DNA from: an uncultured Eubacteriales bacterium
GTDB lineage: Bacteria > Bacillota > Clostridia > Peptostreptococcales > Anaerovoracaceae
Direction: 5' to 3'
Assembly (NCBI GenBank): GCA_900542565.1
Contig: UQOC01000024.1
Location: 1 to 30,620 of the forward strand
DNA: 30,620 nt
Made by a program: the position numbers and the translations under genes
In this document: piece after piece, positions 24,262 through 30,620 of the stretch
How positions within the stretch are numbered: the first letter of the stretch is position 1
Layout: each line of letters starts with the position of its first letter
The notes under the pieces: model-generated
Databases searched by the model: none
The model's input: the letters and a program-made list of their open reading frames with translations, nothing else
Told to the model about the DNA's origin: nothing

Positions 24262-25137
24262 TTGAGTACGACAATTTACATACTGATACTTGAATTTTTC
24301 ATATTTTCATGTTTAGGCTGGCTGATGGAAGTAATACTAAAATATATACAGTTTCGCCGGTTTATCAACAGAGGCTTCCTCATAGGTCCTTACTGCCCCA
24401 TATACGGATGGGGTGTAGTGACTGTCACCATATTGGTAGGGGGATTCTTCATGCGCCATGGTTCGGTGTGGGAGACTTTTCTCGCCGGTTTTGTGATATG
24501 CGGTGCTATGGAGTATTTTGCCAGCTGGTATATGGAAAAGCTATTCCACGCCCGCTGGTGGGATTACAGCCAAAAGCCCATGAACCTTAACGGAAGGGTG
24601 TGGATAGGGAATCTGATACTTTTTGGATTGGGCTCTGTGGTCATAGTCCATATCATAGACCCGTGGTTCTTTGAGACGGCAGGAAAGATACAGCCAGGCA
24701 CCCTGAAGATCCTTGCTGTCATGATAGCCGTTGTTATCGCCGTTGATTATGCGGTATCAAACTTTCTGATGGGAATAGTGAAAAAGACCATAGATGCCCA
24801 GTCAGGAGACAGCACTGAGGAGATCAGCATACAAGTCCATGAAATGCTCAAAGACAGGAACATACTGATACGCCGTATCCACCAGGCTTATCCTGATCTC
24901 CAGGCCAGACCTGAGGATATGATGAAGGAATGGAAGGCTGCAAAAGAAAGGTTCAGACAGGCAAGGAAAGATACCAGAAAGGTCATGCGTGATCTGAGGA
25001 CTGCTCAAAAGGACAGACTGACATTTGATGAAGAAAAATGGAAGAAAGCGGTGGCAAAAGCAAGGCAGGACCAGCGGAGATTTGAGGAAGAACTGGGAAA
25101 AGTCAGGGAAAAATTTGAACGCAGGATAAGGTATTGA
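24262..25137 (+). CDS. CmpB-like (ABC-transporter type IV) membrane protein with coiled-coil tail
   Basis: This ~291-residue protein matches the family often called putative ABC-transporter type IV permease (CmpB). It has an N-terminal FSCLGWLMEVILKYI helix, then RGFLIGPYCPIYGWG, YFASWYMEKLFHARWWDYS and a NLNGRVWIGNLILFGLGS stretch with about five membrane segments. The last ~95 residues are highly charged (Lys/Arg/Glu/Asp) and likely a cytoplasmic coiled coil. No ATPase lies beside it, and the transporter label is unproven. The start is taken as TTG at 24262 because AGGGGG lies 9 nt upstream; the longer frame from 24217 overlaps the previous gene. Confidence 0.75.
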   Translation: MSTTIYILILEFFIFSCLGWLMEVILKYIQFRRFINRGFLIGPYCPIYGWGVVTVTILVGGFFMRHGSVWETFLAGFVICGAMEYFASWYMEKLFHARWWDYSQKPMNLNGRVWIGNLILFGLGSVVIVHIIDPWFFETAGKIQPGTLKILAVMIAVVIAVDYAVSNFLMGIVKKTIDAQSGDSTEEISIQVHEMLKDRNILIRRIHQAYPDLQARPEDMMKEWKAAKERFRQARKDTRKVMRDLRTAQKDRLTFDEEKWKKAVAKARQDQRRFEEELGKVREKFERRIRY

Positions 25138-25168
25138 CATTAACAAGCTGCAGAAGGGGGAAAGTAAA

Positions 25169-26131
25169 ATGTGCACATGTATTGAACTTAAGAATAAAGA
25201 TTTTTATTTCGGACGCAACCTTGATCTGGAATACAGGTTCGGTGAAAAGGTTGTGATAACGCCGCGGGATTATGGATTTAAACTCAGGAGCGAGCCTGAT
25301 TTCAGGACAAGATATGCCATGATAGGGATGGCGGCAGTGGCAGGAGATTACCCCCTGTATGCTGAAGCAGCCAATGAAAAGGGCCTTTGCATAGCAGGGC
25401 TGTACTTCCCCGGAAATGCGTCATATAACCGCCCTAAAGAGGGCAGGATAAACATCGCGCCTTTTGAGCTGATACCGTGGCTTTTGGGCAATTACGGGTC
25501 TGTTGACGAAGCAGAGGATGACCTGTCACGGATCAACCTGACAGATATAAGCTTTTCACAGGAAATGCCGCTGACTGACCTGCACTGGATGATAAGCGAC
25601 AGAAATCGTTGTCTGGTGCTTGAACAGACGAAAGACGGAACAGAGATATACGATAATGGTTTTGGTGTCCTGACCAACAATCCGCCATTTCCTTTTCACA
25701 AGGCTAACATGAGCCACTTCCTGAACCTGACTGCAGCCAATCCGCCTTTAAGGGACGGTGTGAGACCGCAGGGGCAGGGATTTGGCGCTGTGGGGCTTCC
25801 GGGAGACTGGTCTCCGGCATCCAGATTTGCCAAAGCATATTTCTGCAAGGCCAATTCGGTATGCGGCGAAGATCCTGTCAGCTCGGTCACTCAGTTTTTT
25901 CATATTCTTGATGCGGTGGCGATGGTCCGCGGCAGCGTTGTCACAAGTGAGGGAAAATGCGATATAACAACTTATTCGTGTTGTATAGATACGGCCAGAG
26001 GAGCGTATTATTACAAGACATATGAAAACAGTGCCGTAACCTGTGTAAGGTTCAGTGAGGAAAACATGAACAGAGCGGCCCTGACCCTGTTTGAACTTGA
26101 TGAAAAACAGCGTATAATATTTTACTCATAA
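25169..26131 (+). CDS. bsh: Bile salt hydrolase (choloylglycine hydrolase)
   Basis: This 320-residue Ntn-hydrolase has the nucleophile Cys2 immediately after the initiator Met (MCTC). R16 and D19 lie in FGRNLDLEY, N83 in AGLYFPGNASY, N170/N171 in LTNNPPF and R219 in GLPGDWSPASRF. This set is that of bile salt hydrolases, more than penicillin V acylases. It would deconjugate glycine- or taurine-linked bile acids; substrate preference is not clear. Met removal would expose Cys2, and no signal peptide is present, so it acts in the cytoplasm. A GGGGGAAAG site precedes the ATG. It ends the mobA-to-bsh run. It strongly suggests a vertebrate-gut habitat. Confidence 0.9.
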   Translation: MCTCIELKNKDFYFGRNLDLEYRFGEKVVITPRDYGFKLRSEPDFRTRYAMIGMAAVAGDYPLYAEAANEKGLCIAGLYFPGNASYNRPKEGRINIAPFELIPWLLGNYGSVDEAEDDLSRINLTDISFSQEMPLTDLHWMISDRNRCLVLEQTKDGTEIYDNGFGVLTNNPPFPFHKANMSHFLNLTAANPPLRDGVRPQGQGFGAVGLPGDWSPASRFAKAYFCKANSVCGEDPVSSVTQFFHILDAVAMVRGSVVTSEGKCDITTYSCCIDTARGAYYYKTYENSAVTCVRFSEENMNRAALTLFELDEKQRIIFYS

Positions 26132-26195
26132 ACTATTTTATTTTTCTGAAATGTGATATATTTATAGCATGATATAAAAGCAAGGGAGGGGTAAA

Positions 26196-27221
26196 ATGCT
26201 TTCTTTTGAGTCAGATTATATAATGGGAGCTCATCCCAAGATACTTGAAAGCCTGATACAGACCAATCTTGATCCCCAGTCCGGGTACGGCTGTGATATG
26301 TATTCACGCAGAGCCGCAGACAAGATAAGAAAAGCCTGCGGATGTCCTGGCGCTGAAGTATATTTTCTTTCCGGCGGCACCCAGACCAACCAGATCGCCG
26401 TCTCTGTGATGACAAAGCCTTACGAGGGCGTGATAGGAGCCGATACGGCCCACATAGGCACCCATGAGGCGGGGGCTATAGAGTATTCGGGACATAAGGT
26501 CCTTACCCTGCCCAACCATCAAGGCAAGATAGACGCAGGAGAGCTGGATAGGTATATCGGGGATTTTTACGGGGACGGAAATCATGAACATATGGTGTTC
26601 CCAGGCATGGTTTATATTTCCCATCCCACTGAATACGGCACACTGTACACAAAGGAGGAACTGACAAAGATATCCGGAATATGCCGTTCCCACAAGATAC
26701 CCCTTTATCTCGACGGTGCAAGGCTGGGATATGGCCTTGCCAGCCGCCAGGCAGATGTTACCCTGGAGGATATAGCCTGCCTGTGCGATGTGTTTTACAT
26801 AGGAGGTACAAAGGTTGGCGCTCTGTGCGGTGAGGCTCTGGTGTTTACAAAGGGAAATGCTCCTGCTCACATGGAGACGATGATAAAACAGCACGGTGCG
26901 CTTCTTGCCAAAGGCAGGGTGCTGGGTATACAGTTTGATGCATTGTTTACCGACGATCTGTATATGAAGGTCAGCAGGAATGCCATAGACAAGGCAGAAA
27001 AGCTGATAAATGCCTTTGAATCGGCCGGATATGAGTTTTTCCTCAAGTCACCTACGAACCAGCAGTTCATAATCTTGGAGGATCACAAGATGGACAAGCT
27101 TCAGGAAAAAGTCGGGTTCAGCTTCTGGGAAAAACTTGACGGCGGCCGCACGGTGGTAAGGTTTGCAACAAGCTGGGCTACCACCGATAAAGATATTGAG
27201 GAACTGGAAAAGATATTATAA
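26196..27221 (+). CDS. Threonine aldolase-family PLP enzyme
   Basis: This 341-residue fold-type I PLP protein has the aldolase signature set: THIGTHEAGAIE-like segment with H86 and H90, YLDGARLGYG with D173 and R176, and the PLP lysine K206 in YIGGTKVGAL. Low-specificity L-threonine aldolases split L-threonine or L-allo-threonine into glycine and acetaldehyde; other beta-hydroxy amino acids are possible. A GGGAGGGG site lies before the ATG. The 64-nt gap from bsh is AT-rich and may hold a weak promoter, but I cannot assign good boxes. Its glycine product fits amino-acid catabolism here. Confidence 0.88.
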   Translation: MLSFESDYIMGAHPKILESLIQTNLDPQSGYGCDMYSRRAADKIRKACGCPGAEVYFLSGGTQTNQIAVSVMTKPYEGVIGADTAHIGTHEAGAIEYSGHKVLTLPNHQGKIDAGELDRYIGDFYGDGNHEHMVFPGMVYISHPTEYGTLYTKEELTKISGICRSHKIPLYLDGARLGYGLASRQADVTLEDIACLCDVFYIGGTKVGALCGEALVFTKGNAPAHMETMIKQHGALLAKGRVLGIQFDALFTDDLYMKVSRNAIDKAEKLINAFESAGYEFFLKSPTNQQFIILEDHKMDKLQEKVGFSFWEKLDGGRTVVRFATSWATTDKDIEELEKIL

Positions 27222-27267
27222 CCCTATGACGGGTAAATCATATAATGACTAAACGGAGGTGCTTTCA

Positions 27268-28284
27268 ATGACAAAGATCGCTATAAACGGATTCGGAAGG
27301 ATAGGACGGCTTGCGTTCAGGCAGCTTTTTGCTGACGATTCCATTGAGATCGTCGCTGTCAACGATCTCACAGAGCCGAGGATGCTGGCGCATCTGCTCA
27401 AATATGACAGCGTACAGGGCAGTTATAAGGGCCACACTGTGACAAACGATGACAGTTCCATCACAGTTGACGGAAAAAAGATCAGGATCCTTTCCGAAAA
27501 AGACCCGGCCAGTCTGCCGTGGAAAGACATGGGAATAGATATAGTCCTGGAATGTACAGGTTTCTTTGCTTCCAAGGAAAAGGCATCCGCACATATTAAA
27601 GCCGGAGCCAAAAAAGTAGTGATTTCAGCTCCGGCCGGAAACGACCTGCCGACGATCGTTTACGGGACCAACCACCATATACTGACAGAAGCGGACGATG
27701 TGATATCTACAGCCTCATGCACGACTAACTGCCTTGCGCCGATGGCCAAGGTGCTTAACGAATACAGGGAGCTCAGGACAGGATTCATGACGACGATACA
27801 TGCCTATACTGGAGACCAGATGATACTTGATGGACCCCACAGAAAAGGAGATCTAAGAAGAGCCAGGGCGGGGGCCATTAATATAGTGCCAAACAGTACG
27901 GGAGCAGCCAAAGCCATAGGCCTTGTCATACCGGAGCTGGCCGGAAAGCTTATAGGCTCTGCCCAGAGAGTCCCGGTACCGTCAGGCTCCATAACTATCC
28001 TGGACGCCACTTTAAAAGACGATACAGAGACTGTCAGCGTGGAAGGGATAAACGCTGCCATGAAGGCTGCATCCAGTGAGTCTTTTGGCTATACGGAGGA
28101 AGAGCTTGTTTCCAGCGATATAATAGGAATGGAATACGGCTCCCTGTTTGACGCCACCCAGACACTGGCAGAAAGGTGCGGGACTAAGATATATGAAGTA
28201 AGGGTGGTAGCATGGTACGACAATGAAAACAGCTATGTATCCCAGATGGTAAGGACTGTTAAATATTTGAGAAAATTCCTGTAG
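27268..28284 (+). CDS. gap: Glyceraldehyde-3-phosphate dehydrogenase, type I
   Basis: This 338-residue enzyme carries the NAD-binding INGFGRIGR at the N-terminus, VND with D33 (NAD preference), the catalytic Cys in SCTTNC (C151), the [11 protein letters not shown]is block, [20 protein letters not shown] and a C-terminal WYDNENSY. It oxidises GAP to 1,3-bisphosphoglycerate. The ATG at 27268 is chosen because ACGGAGGTG lies 6-7 nt upstream; in-frame starts upstream lack this. A perfect TATAAT at 27241-27246 hints at its own promoter but without a good -35 box. Pgk is not adjacent. It uses ATA and AGG codons freely, unlike kce, so this copy is not strongly expression-biased. Confidence 0.95.
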   Translation: MTKIAINGFGRIGRLAFRQLFADDSIEIVAVNDLTEPRMLAHLLKYDSVQGSYKGHTVTNDDSSITVDGKKIRILSEKDPASLPWKDMGIDIVLECTGFFASKEKASAHIKAGAKKVVISAPAGNDLPTIVYGTNHHILTEADDVISTASCTTNCLAPMAKVLNEYRELRTGFMTTIHAYTGDQMILDGPHRKGDLRRARAGAINIVPNSTGAAKAIGLVIPELAGKLIGSAQRVPVPSGSITILDATLKDDTETVSVEGINAAMKAASSESFGYTEEELVSSDIIGMEYGSLFDATQTLAERCGTKIYEVRVVAWYDNENSYVSQMVRTVKYLRKFL

Positions 28285-28302
28285 TCATTTTAGTAATAAG
28301 AT

Positions 28303-29601
28303 ATGAAAAAAATATTGAACCTTGAGTATGGCGCGATCCATGCCTTTTACTGGATGTCCTATGCGGTAATTGGCAGCTTTGCGTCGGCTTTTCTGCTGGG
28401 AAGGGGGTATTCCAACTCCTTTATCGGCCTTATAATCGCAGTTGGCAGCGTACTTGCCATATTTTTGCAGCCTGTCCTGGCCGATATTGCCGACAGGTCA
28501 AAAAAAATATCTCTTTTTGGACTGACGGAAATGGTATCAGCCCTTATGATTATTTTGACTTTCATTTCCTTCGTCCTGCGAAAAGAGTCGGCTGCCCTTA
28601 CGGTGGTATTCATAATGCTCGTAGCATGGAATACGGCGCTTCAGCCTCTCTTCAATTCCATGGCGTTTAAGCTGGAAGAAAGCGGGCACCAGATAAAGTT
28701 CGGAGTCAACCGGGCTGTAGGCTCGCTGGCGTATTCGGCTCTCTGCGCCGTACTGGGCACACTGACTGAGCGCATGGGCGTGCAGGTCCTGCCCGTTACC
28801 GACGGAATCGTGCTCATATTGCTTATATTGACCCTGGTAATGACAGGAAAGCATTTTAAAAAAGCGTGCTACATAAGACGGCAGGAAGAAAAGGCAAGAG
28901 GCGTCAAAACCATGGCCTCCCGGACAGAGCCAGGACATTCATGTCCTGCCTGTGAAATTGCTGCCGGGGAAGATCTGAAAATTTCCGAAGTCATTGATGA
29001 CGGCCGGGAAGAGATCAATTTTTCAAAGTTTGTCAAGCGCAATAAACTTTTCATCGTGGTAAGCCTCGGTGTTGTCGGACTGTTCTTCAGCAATGCGGCC
29101 TTTAACAACTTTATGCTCCAGGTGGTGGAAAATGTGGGAGGTACAAGCGAAGACATGGGCCGTATCCTTTCTATCATGGCATTTCTGGAGATCCCTCCGC
29201 TGTTCCTGTTTGACAGGATCAACAGGCGGGTGTCCTGCAAAACGCTGCTCAAGATAGGTGCGGTCAGCTTTTTCCTGAAGATTTTCTGCGCCACAATAGC
29301 TACCAATGTGACCATGATATATATTGCGCAGCTTTTTCAGCCTGCGGCCTTTGGAATCTTCCTTCCGGCAATGGTGAGCTTTATAGATGAGATAATGGAA
29401 AAAGGGGAAGCTGTCAAGGGTCAGGCGCTGTACACCGTAATGACGACGGTGGGTACCGTCTTTGCCAGCCTTTCGGGAGGAGTCATACTGGATGTGAGCG
29501 GAGCTTCAGCCCTGCTTACAGTGTCATCGGTCCTTACAGGGATCGGTGCAGCCCTGATAATAGGCATTGTAGGAAAGGTTAAAAGCAATAAAACATTATA
29601 A
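28303..29601 (+). CDS. MFS transporter (MFS_1-like, LacY/nucleoside-symporter type)
   Basis: This 432-residue transporter has about twelve hydrophobic segments. Its start, NLEYGAIHAFYWMSYAVIGSFASAFL, and the DIADRS loop after helix two match the MFS_1-like group that includes nucleoside and 3-phenylpropionate symporters. The central cytoplasmic loop (about 183-245) is long and charged with an isolated CPAC motif (C214, C217). The ribosome site is weak (no GGAGG in the 18-nt gap after gap). Co-transcription with gap is likely, but the substrate is unknown. Confidence 0.85.
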   Translation: MKKILNLEYGAIHAFYWMSYAVIGSFASAFLLGRGYSNSFIGLIIAVGSVLAIFLQPVLADIADRSKKISLFGLTEMVSALMIILTFISFVLRKESAALTVVFIMLVAWNTALQPLFNSMAFKLEESGHQIKFGVNRAVGSLAYSALCAVLGTLTERMGVQVLPVTDGIVLILLILTLVMTGKHFKKACYIRRQEEKARGVKTMASRTEPGHSCPACEIAAGEDLKISEVIDDGREEINFSKFVKRNKLFIVVSLGVVGLFFSNAAFNNFMLQVVENVGGTSEDMGRILSIMAFLEIPPLFLFDRINRRVSCKTLLKIGAVSFFLKIFCATIATNVTMIYIAQLFQPAAFGIFLPAMVSFIDEIMEKGEAVKGQALYTVMTTVGTVFASLSGGVILDVSGASALLTVSSVLTGIGAALIIGIVGKVKSNKTL

Positions 29602-29612
29602 TATTTGAACAG

Positions 29613-29645
29613 ATCACCTCATAACCTTTTATGAGGTGATTTTTT
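29613..29645 (+). terminator. Terminator hairpin containing the pdaA ribosome site
   Basis: ATCACCTCATAA (29613-29624), a CCTT loop and TTATGAGGTGAT (29629-29640) form a perfect 12-bp stem followed by five T (29641-29645). The right arm contains GAGGTGAT, the only Shine-Dalgarno for the pdaA ATG at 29646. It therefore can act as both terminator of the MFS gene and a lid on pdaA translation. Confidence 0.8.
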
Positions 29646-30491
29646 ATGAGGAAGAACATTATCATAAGCCTGTGCGCAGCGGCAGCCATCGGGATAGGTG
29701 TATGGGCAGCCATTTTTGCGGCCCTGGGAAACGGCGGCCAGCAAACGATCATCACATCGTCAGATGAAGAAACAAAAACTGCAGGCGCTGCGGCAGAGAC
29801 AAACTGGGGCCTGTCATTTCAGCAGGACGGCAAAGCGCCTGCAGGCAATGCCACATCGGAATTCCTAAGCCGGTATAACGCCTATTATATGGACGAAAAA
29901 AGGGCCGTAGATAAAGTGATCTATCTGACTTTTGATGCAGGCTATGAAAACGGATATACAGAGGATATCCTTGATGTCCTCAAAGAAGAAGATGTGCCGG
30001 CGGCTTTTTTTGTAGTGGGCAATTATATAGAAGATAATCCGCAGATCGTCTGCCGCATGGAACAGGAAGGCCATATAGTAGGCAACCACACCATGACACA
30101 TCCGGATATGGCAGCCATTAAAGATGAGGGATCTTTCAGGAAGGAGCTTGCAGGCCTGGAAGAAGCATATAAAGAAGCGACAGGCAAGGAAATGAAAAAG
30201 TATTACAGGCCTCCTCAGGGCAAGTACAGCGAAGAAAACCTGAAACAGGCATGTGATATGGGATATACAACGGTATTCTGGAGCCTTGCATATGTTGACT
30301 GGTATGTGGACGATCAGCCTGTCAGGGAGGAGGCGCTCAATATCCTCAACAGGCGCATACACCCTGGAGCCATAGTTCTGCTCCACAGCACATCAAAGAC
30401 CAATGCCCGGATCTTGCAGGAACTTATACAGGGCTGGAAGGATCAAGGCTATAGATTTGCTTCACTGGACGGACTGACGGAACAAGACTGA
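29646..30491 (+). CDS. pdaA: Peptidoglycan MurNAc de-N-acetylase PdaA
   Basis: This 281-residue exported enzyme deacetylates MurNAc as a step to muramic delta-lactam in spore cortex. An N-terminal hydrophobic helix (about 5-26) is a signal or anchor. NWGLSFQ (about 53-59) and RYNAYYMD resemble the PdaA lead-in. The NodB core has TFDAGYENGYT with D97, metal-binding H148 and H152 in GNHTMTHPDM, RPPQGKYS, VFWSLAYVDW and the HPGAIVLLH end block. As in PdaA, the second Asp of the usual TFDD pair is replaced (here Ala98). A spore-related role follows from this family, and it marks the organism as a spore-former. The RBS is inside the preceding terminator hairpin. Confidence 0.9.
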   Translation: MRKNIIISLCAAAAIGIGVWAAIFAALGNGGQQTIITSSDEETKTAGAAAETNWGLSFQQDGKAPAGNATSEFLSRYNAYYMDEKRAVDKVIYLTFDAGYENGYTEDILDVLKEEDVPAAFFVVGNYIEDNPQIVCRMEQEGHIVGNHTMTHPDMAAIKDEGSFRKELAGLEEAYKEATGKEMKKYYRPPQGKYSEENLKQACDMGYTTVFWSLAYVDWYVDDQPVREEALNILNRRIHPGAIVLLHSTSKTNARILQELIQGWKDQGYRFASLDGLTEQD

Positions 30492-30523
30492 GAAGATTTA
30501 AACAGATGGAGGGACTCTTTAGC

Positions 30524-30565
30524 TTGCCTTAGTCATTTGGATAGTATATAATAAAGATGTATACT
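30524..30565 (+). promoter_or_regulatory. Right-edge promoter with overlapping dyad
   Basis: TTGCCT (30524-30529), a 17-bp spacer and TATAAT (30547-30552) form a promoter pointing out of the window. AGTATA (30543-30548) and TATACT (30560-30565) form a dyad overlapping its -10 box, placed to act as an operator. No gene starts before the window ends. Confidence 0.55.
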
Positions 30566-30620
30566 CCCGTCTTTGACAGTTGAAGCCATCAAAAAACCGG
30601 CAAAAGGTTGGAATTTAAAC

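Noticed and set aside
25134..25139. TTGACA as a -35 box for bsh
   Set aside because: The next -10-like word (TAAAAT, 25165-25170) is 25 bp away and overlaps the start codon.

Overview
The window looks like chromosomal DNA of an anaerobic, spore-forming, gut-associated Clostridia-type Firmicute. The evidence is a pdaA gene (spore-cortex muramic delta-lactam synthesis), whiA and rapZ in a Firmicute-like cell-envelope cluster, strong GGAGG ribosome sites, heavy ATA/AGA/AGG codon use, amino-acid catabolic genes (kce, dsdA, a threonine aldolase, gdhA) and a bile salt hydrolase. No rRNA, tRNA, CRISPR array, phage or insertion sequence was seen. A placement near the amino-acid-fermenting Anaerovoracaceae is an inference only.

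Layout. 143-397 (-) is the C-terminal remnant of a PucR/CdaR-type regulator next to a GC-rich hairpin. 567-4797 (+) is an operon of a small XRE regulator, an ABC-2 transporter (one ATPase, two permeases) and a nitroreductase, with a clear promoter and operator-like repeats and a long terminator at 4844-4890. 4900-5423 is gene-free and packed with three repeat types. 5420-7314 (-) holds a phosphodiesterase and D-serine ammonia-lyase. 7426-9529 (+) holds a Fic-fold protein that lacks its catalytic motif and an AI-2E-family membrane protein. 9456-13957 (+) is the envelope cluster murB, PHP phosphatase, rapZ and whiA, with a strongly codon-biased kce gene between rapZ and whiA, where yvcK often sits. 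14149-15483 is gdhA.

20156-15600 (-) is a three-gene redox module: a four-cluster ferredoxin, a pyridine-nucleotide/FAD oxidoreductase, and a DMSO-reductase-family molybdoenzyme whose N-terminus is a fused TorD-like chaperone. The divergent neighbour is mobA, which makes the guanylated cofactor that such enzymes need. None of the three proteins has a visible Tat signal or membrane anchor, so a soluble cytoplasmic NAD(P)H-driven reductase is the simplest reading. Its substrate cannot be told from sequence.

20217-26131 (+) is a tight run of mobA, an rlmD/rumA-type methyltransferase, a MATE exporter, an anchored extracytoplasmic protein, a CmpB-like membrane protein and bile salt hydrolase. 26196-30491 (+) holds a threonine aldolase, GAPDH, an MFS transporter and pdaA. 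The terminator hairpin after the MFS gene contains the pdaA ribosome-binding site. A promoter with an overlapping dyad near the right edge points to a gene outside the window.

The most unusual items are the chaperone-fused molybdoenzyme module, the catalytically dead Fic-fold protein, the highly biased kce gene with its own promoter inside rapZ, and the terminator/RBS overlap at pdaA.
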